In this document: one piece after another, positions 31,511-40,120 of the stretch | Layout: each line of letters begins with the position of its first letter | Numbering within the stretch: the first letter of the stretch is position 1 | Assembly: GCA_035472475.1 (NCBI GenBank) | Contig: DATIPA010000205.1 | Coordinates: 43,718-107,717 of the forward strand | DNA length: 64,000 bases | Direction of reading: 5' to 3' | DNA from: JAFAXD01 sp035472475 | Lineage (GTDB): Bacteria; Pseudomonadota; Alphaproteobacteria; Rhizobiales; Xanthobacteraceae | Program-made: the position numbers and the translations under genes | The notes under the pieces: generated by a model | What the model was told of the DNA's origin: nothing | The model's input: only the letters and a program-made list of their open reading frames with translations | Databases searched by the model: none

Positions 31511-32848
31511 TCATTGCCCGCGCAGCCGGTCGAGGACGGACGCCGAGGCAAATCCATCCGGCGGAAGCCCGACCGAGGCCTGGTACTTCATGATTGCCGA
31601 GCGCGACCTGCCGCCCAGGCGGCCGTCGGGGTCGCCGACGTCGAAGCCGCGCTGCGCCAGTAACTGTTGCAGCTCATATCGTTCGGCCAACGTCAGCACC
31701 CGCTCATCGCGCGGCCAGGCCTGCACGAACGGTCCATCGCCCCGGAACCGATCGGCCAGATGGCCGATCGCCAGCGCATAGGCCTCGGCCGGGTTGTATT
31801 TCATGATCACGCGGAAATTCTGCAGCATCAGAAATGCCGGACCGCGAACTCCCGCCGGCACCAGCAAGTAGGCGCGATCATTGACGCGCGGGAACGCCTT
31901 GCCACCGGCGCGGGTGATGCCGAGCTTTTGCCATTCGCCAATCGTGATCGAACGCGCACGGTCGGCGAGCAAGTAATTGAATTCGGCCGGCACCACGACC
32001 TCGTAGCCCCAGGTCTGTCCGGGTACCCAGCCATCGAGCTTGAGATTGTTGGCGGTCGATGCGATGACGTCGGCAACCGAGTTCACGACGTCACGGTGGC
32101 CGTCACCGTCGAAATCAACCGCAAAGCGTTTGAAGGTACTGGGCATGAACTGGGTTGGGCCGAACGCGCCGGCCCAGGATCCCTTCAGTGCTTCAGGTGC
32201 AACATCGCCACGCTGCAGGATTTCCAGCGTCGAGAGAAACTCGTCACGGAAATAGGCTTGCCGGCGGCCGACGCAAGCAAGCGTTGCGGTCGAGCGCAGG
32301 ACCGATCGGTCGCCGCCCATGGTTCCATAATTCGTTTCCACACCCCAGATCGCCGCCACGATGCGACGGTCGACGCCATAGGTTTTTTCCACCGCGTCGA
32401 ACACCGGCTTGTACTGGGCCAGCAATTCACGTCCGCGCTGGATGCGAGCGTCGCTCACGAGCAGATCGAGATAGTCCCAGAACGACTTCGTGAACTCCGG
32501 CTGCTGGTCGAGCAGATCCATGATGCGAAGGTCGGGCGTCAGATCGCTGGTGGCTTGCTCGAAAGTGTCGCGCGAAACCCCGCGACGCGATGCCTCCGGC
32601 CACAATCCGGCGATGCAGTTCGGAAAATTCGCCGCGGCGGCGCGGATCGCGTCTGACGTCATCAACGGATGTCCGGACGCACCTGGTTCGCCGCTCCATT
32701 CGCGAGTGCCCGAGGCAGGCGGCGGAACCGCCGTGGCTGCGGCGGGCTGGCTAAGCAGGTTGCGAAGGTCAAATCCCTGCGCTCCCGCCGGACCGGCAAC
32801 GAGCACGGCGGCCAGCAAAAAACTGCTCGTCCAGATCGGCTTTGACAT
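31511..32848 (-). CDS. Lytic murein transglycosylase, MltB type, with peptidoglycan-binding domain
   Basis: A 445-residue periplasmic enzyme that cleaves peptidoglycan glycan strands with 1,6-anhydro ring formation. Signal peptide: SKPIWTSSFLLAAVLVAGPAG, cleaved before QGF, with no lipobox. The SLT_2 domain spans about residues 80-370, with the catalytic Glu in IWGVETNYGTMGG and the family motifs GSWAGAFGPTQFMPS and RFAVDFDGDGHRD. A PG_binding_1 domain follows from about 385 (LQQLLAQRGFDVGDPDG, SAIMKYQASVGLPPDG). The start ATG at 32848 is chosen over a TTG six codons upstream because it gives a normal signal peptide. Confidence 0.92.
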   Translation of the reverse strand: MSKPIWTSSFLLAAVLVAGPAGAQGFDLRNLLSQPAAATAVPPPASGTREWSGEPGASGHPLMTSDAIRAAAANFPNCIAGLWPEASRRGVSRDTFEQATSDLTPDLRIMDLLDQQPEFTKSFWDYLDLLVSDARIQRGRELLAQYKPVFDAVEKTYGVDRRIVAAIWGVETNYGTMGGDRSVLRSTATLACVGRRQAYFRDEFLSTLEILQRGDVAPEALKGSWAGAFGPTQFMPSTFKRFAVDFDGDGHRDVVNSVADVIASTANNLKLDGWVPGQTWGYEVVVPAEFNYLLADRARSITIGEWQKLGITRAGGKAFPRVNDRAYLLVPAGVRGPAFLMLQNFRVIMKYNPAEAYALAIGHLADRFRGDGPFVQAWPRDERVLTLAERYELQQLLAQRGFDVGDPDGRLGGRSRSAIMKYQASVGLPPDGFASASVLDRLRGQ

Positions 32849-33088
32849 GGCGACACCGGTTGGCAATGAGGCCCGAACAATACTCGTACAAGAACAGACA
32901 CGTAACTTGGTTAGAAGAGGCTTAATGTGGCGAAATGAGGGGGCAACGTCCCATTACTAGGGCGTCGGCAGCGGAAAGCGCAGCGACAATAGCGCCCGTC
33001 CGCTGCTTACCGGGGTCCTGTAGACTTGTCGGAGAGGCCGTGGTTTGGTCCGGCCCGCTGCGATGAATTTGGACCTCCGCATCCCGTC

Positions 33089-33961
33089 ATGGCCATTCGC
33101 AAAGCCGTTCTCCCCGTCGCCGGTCTCGGCACCCGCTTTCTGCCCGCCACCAAGGCCATGCCGAAGGAAATGCTCACCGTCGTCGACCGGCCGCTGATCC
33201 AGCACGTGGTCGACGAGGCGCGCGAAGCCGGCATCGAGCATTTCATCTTCGTGACCGGCCGCAACAAGAGCGTCATCGAGGACCATTTCGACCGCCAGTT
33301 CGAGCTTGAAACGACGCTGACTGAAAAACGCCGCTACGGCGACCTGCAGGTGCTTGCGAGCGAGTTGCCCGAGCCGGGTCAGATGAGCTTCACCCGCCAG
33401 CAGTCGCCGCTGGGCCTCGGCCATGCGGTCTGGTGCGCACGCGAGATCATCGGGCGCGAGCCGTTTGCGCTATTGCTGCCCGACGTGCTGGTGCAGGCCA
33501 AGCGCGGGTGCCTGGCGCAAATGATCGATGCCTATAAGCAACTCGGTGACAAGGCGAACCTGGTCGCGGTCGAAGAGGTCCCGCGCGAGCGGGTGTCGAT
33601 GTACGGCATTGTCGGGGTCGGCAAACAGAACGGAACCGCCTTCAAGATCACCAGCATGATCGAAAAACCGCGGATCGAAGATGCGCCCTCCAACTTGAGC
33701 ATCACCGGCCGCTACATTCTGCAGCCGGAAGTGCTGGATCTGCTCGGCACGCAGACGCGCGGCGCGGGCGGCGAAATCCAATTGACCGACGCCATGCTTC
33801 GGCTTGCGCAAACGCAGCCGTTTTTCGGGCTCAAGTTCGAGGGCAAGACCTTCGACTGCGGATCCAAGATCGGATTTCTTGCGGCTAACATCGCCTACGC
33901 ATTGGCCCGCGACGACATTGCACCGGCGCTGCGTGAAGAGATCGGCCGGCTGTTGGGCTAG
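33089..33961 (+). CDS. galU: UTP-glucose-1-phosphate uridylyltransferase
   Basis: A 290-residue nucleotidyltransferase making UDP-glucose from UTP and glucose-1-phosphate for polysaccharide and lipopolysaccharide synthesis. The N-terminal nucleotide-binding motif AGLGTRFLPATKAMPKEM is intact, as are PLIQHVVDEAREAGI, PFALLLPDVLV and ITGRYILQPEVLDLL. It lies 46 bp upstream of the arabinose-5-phosphate isomerase gene on the same strand, and the two probably form an envelope-sugar operon. The frame is open upstream but the ATG at 33089 matches the family start MAIRKAVLPVAG. Confidence 0.96.
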   Translation: MAIRKAVLPVAGLGTRFLPATKAMPKEMLTVVDRPLIQHVVDEAREAGIEHFIFVTGRNKSVIEDHFDRQFELETTLTEKRRYGDLQVLASELPEPGQMSFTRQQSPLGLGHAVWCAREIIGREPFALLLPDVLVQAKRGCLAQMIDAYKQLGDKANLVAVEEVPRERVSMYGIVGVGKQNGTAFKITSMIEKPRIEDAPSNLSITGRYILQPEVLDLLGTQTRGAGGEIQLTDAMLRLAQTQPFFGLKFEGKTFDCGSKIGFLAANIAYALARDDIAPALREEIGRLLG

Positions 33962-34007
33962 CTTGAGCCGATTGTGCTAGATTTGTCGGCGAGCGAGCAG
34001 GGGTCGG

Positions 34008-35006
34008 ATGCCGAAACACAAGCCGCGACACAAGCTGGCCGAGCCGTCGGGACCGCTGCTGTCCGGGCTGCGTACGCTGGAAGCCGAGGCTGGCGGAATT
34101 GCCGCGCTGACGGCCGCGATGCAAGACGGGCTCGGTCCGGCGTTCACCGCGGCGGTCGACATGGTCCGGGTGGCATGTGGTCGCGTCATCGTGACCGGCA
34201 TGGGCAAGTCCGGCCACGTCGGCAACAAGATCGCGGCCACGTTGTCGTCGACCGGAACGCCGGCGTTTTTCGTGCACCCAGCCGAGGCAAGTCACGGCGA
34301 TCTCGGCATGATCACCCGCGACGACGTCATCATGGCGCTGTCCTGGTCCGGCGAAACCGTCGAACTGAAGAACCTGATCGACTACTCGCGGCGCCATCGG
34401 ATCGGCCTGATCGCGGTGACCGTCGATCCGGGCTCGACCCTTGCCAAGGCCGCCGACATCGTTTTGACGCTGCCGCAGGCACGCGAAGCCTGTCCGCACA
34501 ACCTGGCCCCGACCACGTCGTCGCTGATGCAGCTTGCGCTTGGCGACGCCCTTGCGATAGCGCTCCTGGAAAGTCGCGGGTTCACGGCGCTGGATTTCGG
34601 CGCTCTGCATCCGGGCGGCCGGCTCGGCGCGGCGCTCAAGTCGGTGCGCGACCTGATGCACAGCGGCGCGAAAATCCCACTGGCGCCGGTGGGCAGCGCG
34701 ATGTCAGACGCACTCGTCGAAATGACCGCCAAGGGTTTTGGCTGCGTCGGCATTCTGGATCGGGGCGCGCTGGTCGGCATCATCACTGATGGCGACCTGC
34801 GCCGGAAAATGCGCCCCGACCTGCTCGAAACCAAGGTCGACGCCGTCATGACGCGAACGCCAAAGACTGTTCGCCCGGACCAACTCGCAAGCGAAGCGCT
34901 CGAGATCCTCAACTCGTCGAAGATTACCGCATTGTTCGTCGTCGAGGCGTCTGCGCCGATCGGGATCATTCATCTCCACGACCTGCTGCGCGCCGGAGTT
35001 GCGTAA
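34008..35006 (+). CDS. kdsD: Arabinose-5-phosphate isomerase (KdsD/KpsF)
   Basis: A 332-residue isomerase converting ribulose-5-phosphate to arabinose-5-phosphate, the first step to KDO for lipid A core. The SIS domain at about residues 40-180 has VIVTGMGKSGHVGNKIAATL, HPAEASHGDLGM and ALSWSGETVELKNL. Two CBS domains follow from about 205 to the end (MSDALVEMTAKGFGCVGI, IITDGDLRRKM, VMTRTP). It is in line with galU. The kdsA, kdsB and kdsC genes are not in the window. Confidence 0.94.
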   Translation: MPKHKPRHKLAEPSGPLLSGLRTLEAEAGGIAALTAAMQDGLGPAFTAAVDMVRVACGRVIVTGMGKSGHVGNKIAATLSSTGTPAFFVHPAEASHGDLGMITRDDVIMALSWSGETVELKNLIDYSRRHRIGLIAVTVDPGSTLAKAADIVLTLPQAREACPHNLAPTTSSLMQLALGDALAIALLESRGFTALDFGALHPGGRLGAALKSVRDLMHSGAKIPLAPVGSAMSDALVEMTAKGFGCVGILDRGALVGIITDGDLRRKMRPDLLETKVDAVMTRTPKTVRPDQLASEALEILNSSKITALFVVEASAPIGIIHLHDLLRAGVA

Positions 35007-35105
35007 ATTGACGTGCGATTTTTCCAACACAATTGCCGGTAACTGAGCCCCGTGAGGGCAACGGCGACCTTCAACCTACTGAAGCCCAACATCACAGGAG
35101 ACCCC

Positions 35106-35411
35106 ATGATCCGCGCCACCGCACTTGTCCTGTTCGGCCTCACTTTTGCTCAACCGGCCCTCGCGCAGGCGGTCATTGGCCAGGAGTCCGGACAGGACAA
35201 CGGCAAGAGCTTCTTCGATGTCGTGAAGCCCGACGATCTCAAGAACTTCTGCATCTTCCGCAACGAAGCCTACTCGATCGGCGCATTCTCGTGCGAAGGC
35301 CGGCAGGCCAACGTGTGCGCGGGGCCGAACGACCCGCCCCTCGCCGGCACCAACAACATGGGCCGCGCCTACTGGAAACCGCAGAAGGCGGATCAGATCT
35401 GCGCTCAGTGA
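35106..35411 (+). CDS. Small exported protein of unknown function
   Basis: A 101-residue protein with signal peptide IRATALVLFGLTFAQPALAQ (cleavage after ALA). The 80-residue mature part has four cysteines (NFCIF, FSCEG, NVCAGP, QICAQ) that probably form two disulfides, and is not recognised. The ATG is preceded by AGGAG at proper distance. It is 99 bp downstream of kdsD on the same strand but with its own ribosome site; nothing indicates a shared role. Confidence 0.65.
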   Translation: MIRATALVLFGLTFAQPALAQAVIGQESGQDNGKSFFDVVKPDDLKNFCIFRNEAYSIGAFSCEGRQANVCAGPNDPPLAGTNNMGRAYWKPQKADQICAQ

Positions 35412-35475
35412 GCCGGGGTAGCACGCAGCTGAACGCCCGCGCGTAACCGTCGGCGCCAGCCGGCGCCGCCGGCAT

Positions 35476-36483
35476 TCAGACCCATCCCTTCAGTTCGCGC
35501 TCGGTGATCGCCTGGATCACCGCTATCCCGGCGGCGCTGTCGTTGAGGCACGGCACGGCAAAAAAATTCACGCCGCCGTTCTTTCGAAAAATGTCGGCAT
35601 TCTCGATCGCGATTTCCTCCAGCGTCTCCAGGCAATCCGCCGAGAAGCCAGGCATGACAACCGCCAGATTGCGCACGCCTTGGCGCGCGAGTTGCTTGAC
35701 CGTTTTGTCGGTGTAGGGCGTGAGCCATTCGGCGCGCCCGAAGCGGGACTGAAACGTCAGAAGCAGTTTGTTCGCACCGTAGCCGAGCCGCGCGCGCAAC
35801 AGCTGGACGGTTTCGGCACACTGCAGGGGATACGGGTCTCCCTGATCGGCATAATCCTTGGGAATGCCGTGGAACGAGGCAAGAATCAGGTCTGGCTCGA
35901 ACGCCAGTCCGGCGAGCGCCGCGCGCAGCGTGGATGCGATTGCCTCGATATAGACCGGGTCGTTGTAGTAAGGCGATGCGATCCGCAATGCCGGTTGCCG
36001 GCGCAAGCGTGACAGCACCCGAAAGACCTCGTCACCGACCGTCGCCGTGGTAGCGGCTGCATACTGCGGATAAAGCGGAACCACCAGCAGGCGATCGCAG
36101 CCTTGCGCCATGAGCGCGGCGATCCGTTCGCCGATTGCGGGGTTGCCGTACCGCATCGCCCAGTCGGCCAGCACGGGAGCGCCGCTCGTCTTGAGGCTGC
36201 TCGCGAGTTTCGCCGCTTGAGCGCGCGTGATGGTCTTAAGCGGCGCTTCGTTAGCCGCCATGTTCCAGATCTTGGCGTAGTCGCGGGCGCGGCGGCGCGG
36301 GCGGGTGGTCAGGATGATGGCGTTGAGAACAAACCTCCAGATCAGGCCCTGGTCTTCAATGACACGTGGGTCCGACAGAAATTCACGCAGATAGCGCCGC
36401 ACCGCCGCGGGCTCCGCCGCATCCGGGCTGCCGAGATTGACTAGCAGAATGCCGACAGGCGGGGAGGCTGGACGATTGATCAT
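35476..36483 (-). CDS. hemH: Ferrochelatase
   Basis: A 335-residue enzyme inserting Fe(II) into protoporphyrin IX to make heme. Visible family motifs are GILLVNLGSPD at the N-terminus, RRYLREFLSDPRVI, VVPLYPQYAAATTATV near residue 145, the metal-site His in ILASFHGIPKDYADQGDPY near 205, and TFQSRFGRAEWLTPYTD with VMPGFSADCLETLEE toward the end. Length and order are normal for a bacterial type. No iron-sulfur cysteines are apparent. It converges with the small exported protein gene. Confidence 0.97.
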   Translation of the reverse strand: MINRPASPPVGILLVNLGSPDAAEPAAVRRYLREFLSDPRVIEDQGLIWRFVLNAIILTTRPRRRARDYAKIWNMAANEAPLKTITRAQAAKLASSLKTSGAPVLADWAMRYGNPAIGERIAALMAQGCDRLLVVPLYPQYAAATTATVGDEVFRVLSRLRRQPALRIASPYYNDPVYIEAIASTLRAALAGLAFEPDLILASFHGIPKDYADQGDPYPLQCAETVQLLRARLGYGANKLLLTFQSRFGRAEWLTPYTDKTVKQLARQGVRNLAVVMPGFSADCLETLEEIAIENADIFRKNGGVNFFAVPCLNDSAAGIAVIQAITERELKGWV

Positions 36484-36517
36484 CGTTCGTGCGGTGACTT
36501 TGAGGCTCCTGCCATGG

Positions 36518-37750
36518 TTAGCCTACCGGCCGTTCGTCCGCGATCACCTTGCCGTCATTCGGCAAGCTGCCCGGCGCCACCAGTTCGACGCCGCCGCGCA
36601 GCTTGGTGACTGCCGCAAGCGTTGCGGCGACCGCGTCCGACAGGGCTGGACTGGGCGTGGCGGCCTCGACCAACAGCGTCATCACATCCTGCTCCTGCGC
36701 GCGCGTGACCTTGAGCCGGACACGGCCAAGCTCGGGATGCTGGCGGGCGAGCTCGGCGATCTGCTCGGGGCGCACGAACATGCCTTTGATCTTGGTCGTT
36801 TGATCGGCACGCCCCATCCAGCCGCGGATGCGAGTGTTGGTCCGGCCGCACGGCGAGCGTCCAGCCATCACGGCCGAGAGGTCGCCGGTCGCGAGCCGTA
36901 TCATCGGGTAGTCTGGATTGAAGGTCGTGACCACCACCTCACCGACCTCGCCGTCGGCGGCAGGTTGGCCGGTTCCAGGCCGCACGATCTCGATCAGCAA
37001 ATTCTCATTAACCACCATGCCGGCACCCGCCGACGTTTCGTACGCAATGACGCCGGTTTCGGCGGCCGCGTAGCACTGCATCACGGTCAGGCCGCGGCCC
37101 GCGAGCTCTTCGCGCAGGGTTGACGGCAGCGCAGCGCCGGAAACAAGTCCGCGCTTGAGGCACGAGACGTCATGGCCGGACTTCTGCGCAGTATCGAGTA
37201 GGATCTTGAGAAAGTCCGGCGTTCCCACGTAGGCGCTCGGGCGCAAATGGGCGATCGTGGCAACTTGCTGCTCGGTATTGCCGACGCCGCCGGGAATGAC
37301 CGCGCAACCAAGCACACGCGCGCCGGCTTCGAGCATCCAGGCCCCGGGGGTGAGATGATAGGAGAACGTGTTGTGCAGGAGATCGCCCTTGCGGATACCG
37401 GCTGCATAGAGCGCGCGCGCTGCGCCGGCAGGGTCTTCGCCTTGCCCTTCGAGCTCGAAGATCGGTCCCGGCGAGACCATCAGGCGCTTGGCCTTGTGCG
37501 GCGAGAGGACGTTGAGGCCGCCGAACGGCGGCGTCTCGCGCTGCAGTGCCGGCAGGTCGGACTTGCGCAGCAGCGGCAGCTCCGCAAGCGCTGCGCGGCT
37601 CGTGACCGTCCGCGGATCGACCCCGGCCAAATGCGCGGCCCAGCCTGGCGCACGAAGCGCGTTGACGATCAGGTCCGGAAGCCGGGCAGACTGCTCGCGC
37701 GCGCGCTCTGCCGGATCGCGAGTCTCGAGGGCATCGAAATGATCGGGCAT
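36518..37750 (-). CDS. PaaK-like phenylacetate-CoA ligase family protein
   Basis: A 410-residue adenylate-forming enzyme. Unlike the long-chain acyl-CoA synthetase upstream, it is of the short PaaK type: LPLLRKSDLPALQ near residue 60, GLVSGAALPSTLREEL near 200, the aromatic/Glu motif YAAAETGVIAYET near 228, RLATGDLSAVM near 288 and the hinge GRADQTTKIKGMFVRPEQI near 318. It would activate an aromatic or other organic acid to its CoA thioester. It lies 37 bp downstream of the last ABC transporter gene on the same strand, so it is probably the last gene of that operon and activates what the importer brings in. Confidence 0.85.
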   Translation of the reverse strand: MPDHFDALETRDPAERAREQSARLPDLIVNALRAPGWAAHLAGVDPRTVTSRAALAELPLLRKSDLPALQRETPPFGGLNVLSPHKAKRLMVSPGPIFELEGQGEDPAGAARALYAAGIRKGDLLHNTFSYHLTPGAWMLEAGARVLGCAVIPGGVGNTEQQVATIAHLRPSAYVGTPDFLKILLDTAQKSGHDVSCLKRGLVSGAALPSTLREELAGRGLTVMQCYAAAETGVIAYETSAGAGMVVNENLLIEIVRPGTGQPAADGEVGEVVVTTFNPDYPMIRLATGDLSAVMAGRSPCGRTNTRIRGWMGRADQTTKIKGMFVRPEQIAELARQHPELGRVRLKVTRAQEQDVMTLLVEAATPSPALSDAVAATLAAVTKLRGGVELVAPGSLPNDGKVIADERPVG

Positions 37751-37787
37751 GATCGAGCTCGTGACGCGAGGCCGCGCACCGCGGTCG

Positions 37788-38636
37788 CTACGCCAACCAA
37801 CGCTTGCGCCGCTTGTAGTGCTTCGCGTCGCGGAACGACTTGCGCTTGCCCTCGGCGATACCGAGGTAGAATTCCTTCACGTCGGCATTCTCCGACAACG
37901 ACTTGGCTTCGCCGTCCATCACGACCCGGCCGTTTTCCAAAATGTAGCCATGCTGGGCGTATTTGAGTGCCATGTAGGTGTTCTGCTCGGCCAGCAGAAA
38001 TGAAACGCCCTCGTTCTGGTTGAGGCTTTTCACGATTTCGAAGATTTCCTCGACGACCTGCGGCGCGAGCCCCATCGACGGCTCGTCGAGCAGGATCATC
38101 TTAGGTCGCGACATCAGAGCGCGACCGATGGCGCACATTTGCTGTTCGCCGCCCGAGGTGTAGCCGGCGACGGCGTTGCTGCGCGCCTTGATCCGCGGAA
38201 AGTAGCAATAGACCCGCTCCAGATCGTCGCGGATCGCGGCCGCGCCGTCGCGACGCGTGAAAGCGCCGGTCTGCAGGTTCTCCTCGATCGTGAGATGAGC
38301 AAAACAGTGGCGCCCTTCCATCACCTGGATGCAACCGCGCCGCACCAGTTCGTTGGGCGAGAGTGCCTGCACTTGCGCCCCGTCGAACACGATCGCACCC
38401 TTGGTGACCTCACCGCGCTCGGCATTGAGCAGGTTCGAGATCGCTTTGAGCGTCGTGGTCTTGCCGGCCCCGTTGGCGCCGAGCAGCGCTACGATATGAC
38501 CGCGCGGAACGTCGAGCGACACGCCCTTGAGCACCAGGATGACGTGGTCGTACACGACCTCGATATTGTTGAGCGAAAGAATGGGATCCGCGGCCAGCGC
38601 AGGAGCAGCGGCGTCAGACTCTGCGACCGAGGCCAC
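37788..38636 (-). CDS. Branched-chain amino acid-type ABC transporter ATPase (LivF-like)
   Basis: A 282-residue ATPase with Walker A LLGANGAGKTTTLK near residue 50, signature GYTSGGEQQMCAIGRAL near 160, Walker B KMILLDEPSMGLAP and the switch His in FLLAEQNT-type LivF form. Its C-terminus carries an unusual basic tail (KRKSFRDAKHYKRRKRWLA). The start is a GTG at 38636 with AAGGA seven bases upstream; the long open frame beyond it runs into the preceding gene in another frame and is not coding. A perfect palindrome lies between this gene and the solute-binding protein gene. Confidence 0.88.
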   Translation of the reverse strand: MASVAESDAAAPALAADPILSLNNIEVVYDHVILVLKGVSLDVPRGHIVALLGANGAGKTTTLKAISNLLNAERGEVTKGAIVFDGAQVQALSPNELVRRGCIQVMEGRHCFAHLTIEENLQTGAFTRRDGAAAIRDDLERVYCYFPRIKARSNAVAGYTSGGEQQMCAIGRALMSRPKMILLDEPSMGLAPQVVEEIFEIVKSLNQNEGVSFLLAEQNTYMALKYAQHGYILENGRVVMDGEAKSLSENADVKEFYLGIAEGKRKSFRDAKHYKRRKRWLA

Positions 38637-38650
38637 GCGGTATCCTTTCT

Positions 38651-38678
38651 TTGCCTCTCCCCGAGCGGGGAGAGGCAA
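38651..38678. repeat. Perfect 12-bp-stem palindrome between liv-type genes
   Basis: TTGCCTCTCCCC and GGGGAGAGGCAA surround a GAGC loop with no mismatch. No T-tract follows, so it is not a simple terminator. Similar CTCTCCCC/GGGGAGAG palindromes are dispersed extragenic elements in Hyphomicrobiales. Placed just after the solute-binding protein gene, it could protect that gene's mRNA end or reduce read-through into the ATPase gene. Confidence 0.8.
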
Positions 38679-38695
38679 CATGCCAGGCTCTGCGA

Positions 38696-40027
38696 TTACG
38701 ACGACTTGTCGCAGGCCTCGGTACGTTTCGGCCAAGGCTGATTCTTGGTCACATAGTCCTTGGCGGCTGCGTCGAGCAGCGGCTGCACCTTGTCCTTCAT
38801 GGGGGTGATCCAATCCGAGATCTTGACCCACTTGGTGCCGTCCCACTGCTGCACGTAGGCGGCATGGTGACCGTTGTGGTCCGTGCAGCTCACTGCAATC
38901 GGGCCGGCGAAGCCGTCGAGCCCGAGTTCCTTCCAGCGCGCCCCTGAGATCTTCAGGCTTTCGAAGCCGCGACGAACGTCCTCGGCGTTGACCACCTTCT
39001 TGCCGGTGAGCTGCTGGGCATTGCGGATCGCTTCGGCCATGATCACTGAATTCATGACACCGCGGTTGTAGAAATTCTCGCCGACTTTGTCTTTCTGGGT
39101 CTGACTCTTGCCCTTGTCGACGACGTATTTCTGGATGTCCTGAATGGCCGGATAGTTGGCGCCGACGCTGTTGAAGTTGAGCGACAGATAGCCCTTGCCG
39201 CCCGCCGCCGCCGGCCGCGCGTCGTCTTCGCTGCCCGACCACCAAACACCGATGAAGTGATCCATCGGATAGTTGATCTTGGCAGCTTCCTGCACCGCGG
39301 TCGGGTTCATCGCACCCCAGCCCCACATGATCATCCAGGCCGGACGATCACGGCGCACGCTGAGCCAAAGGCCGGACTGATTCTGCATGTCCGCAGGCGG
39401 CACCGGATATTTCTTGACCTCGAAACCATAGTCCTTGGCCAGTTGGTCGAGCAGCGGGATCGGCTCAAGCCCGTATCCGCCGTCAAAGTAGACGTAGCCG
39501 ATGGTCTTGCCCTTGAGCTTGTCGAACCCGCCTTCCTTGTCGGCAATGTATTTGATGATCATGGACAGCCCGTCCCAGTAGGTCGCGGGCGGGTTGAATA
39601 TCCATGGGAAGTCCTGGCCTTGTGCCGACGCCGATAGGCCATACGCCATAGACAGGATCGGGATGTGATCGACCGACGCCTTCGGGATCAGGGCGAGGGT
39701 AATACCAGTCGAGTACGGGTTGACGACGACCGGCTTCTTGCTCTTGAGCGCCTCGTAGCACTCGACGCCCTTCTCGTTCTTGTAACCGGTCTCACATTCC
39801 TCGACCGCGATCTTGACGCCGCCAATCCCGCCGTCGCGTTCGTTCAGCATGTCGAGATAGTCGTGCATGCCGTTGGCGATCGGGATACCCGAGTTCGAGA
39901 ATGGGCCGGTGCGATAAGTCAGCAGCGGCACGAAAATGGTGTCCTCGGCCAGCGCCTGCGATGCCACGACGGGGGCACCTACCAGGCACGCGACCGACGC
40001 ACCGAAAATCAGGTTCCTCATGCGCAT
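38696..40027 (-). CDS. ABC transporter substrate-binding protein (Peripla_BP_6, LivK-like)
   Basis: A 443-residue periplasmic receptor. The signal peptide is RMRNLIFGASVACLVG with cleavage after ALAE or ALA (about residue 27). The mature protein shows the type I binding fold: VPLLTYRTGPFSNSGIPIANG at the start, VVNPYSTGITLALIPKA near 110, IGYVYFDGGYGLEPIPLL near 180 and a long C-terminal lobe. It is longer than amino-acid LivK proteins (about 370), like receptors of Liv-type importers linked to aromatic-acid or hydrophobic-acid catabolism. The ATG at 40027 has GGGAGA upstream. It is inside a five-gene importer set, upstream of the LivF-like ATPase. Confidence 0.88.
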   Translation of the reverse strand: MRMRNLIFGASVACLVGAPVVASQALAEDTIFVPLLTYRTGPFSNSGIPIANGMHDYLDMLNERDGGIGGVKIAVEECETGYKNEKGVECYEALKSKKPVVVNPYSTGITLALIPKASVDHIPILSMAYGLSASAQGQDFPWIFNPPATYWDGLSMIIKYIADKEGGFDKLKGKTIGYVYFDGGYGLEPIPLLDQLAKDYGFEVKKYPVPPADMQNQSGLWLSVRRDRPAWMIMWGWGAMNPTAVQEAAKINYPMDHFIGVWWSGSEDDARPAAAGGKGYLSLNFNSVGANYPAIQDIQKYVVDKGKSQTQKDKVGENFYNRGVMNSVIMAEAIRNAQQLTGKKVVNAEDVRRGFESLKISGARWKELGLDGFAGPIAVSCTDHNGHHAAYVQQWDGTKWVKISDWITPMKDKVQPLLDAAAKDYVTKNQPWPKRTEACDKSS

Positions 40028-40120
40028 TCCGTTTCTCCCTCTTTGGACCGGCACTCGGTGCCGGCAGCTACTTTTGCCCGGATGTTCCGGGGACGCGATG
40101 TGTAGTCCAAGTCTGCACTT

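Noticed and set aside
38637..39326. Extension of the LivF-like frame into the receptor gene
   Set aside because: The receptor gene uses another frame on the same strand with clear signal peptide and binding-protein motifs; the ATPase starts at the GTG near 38636.
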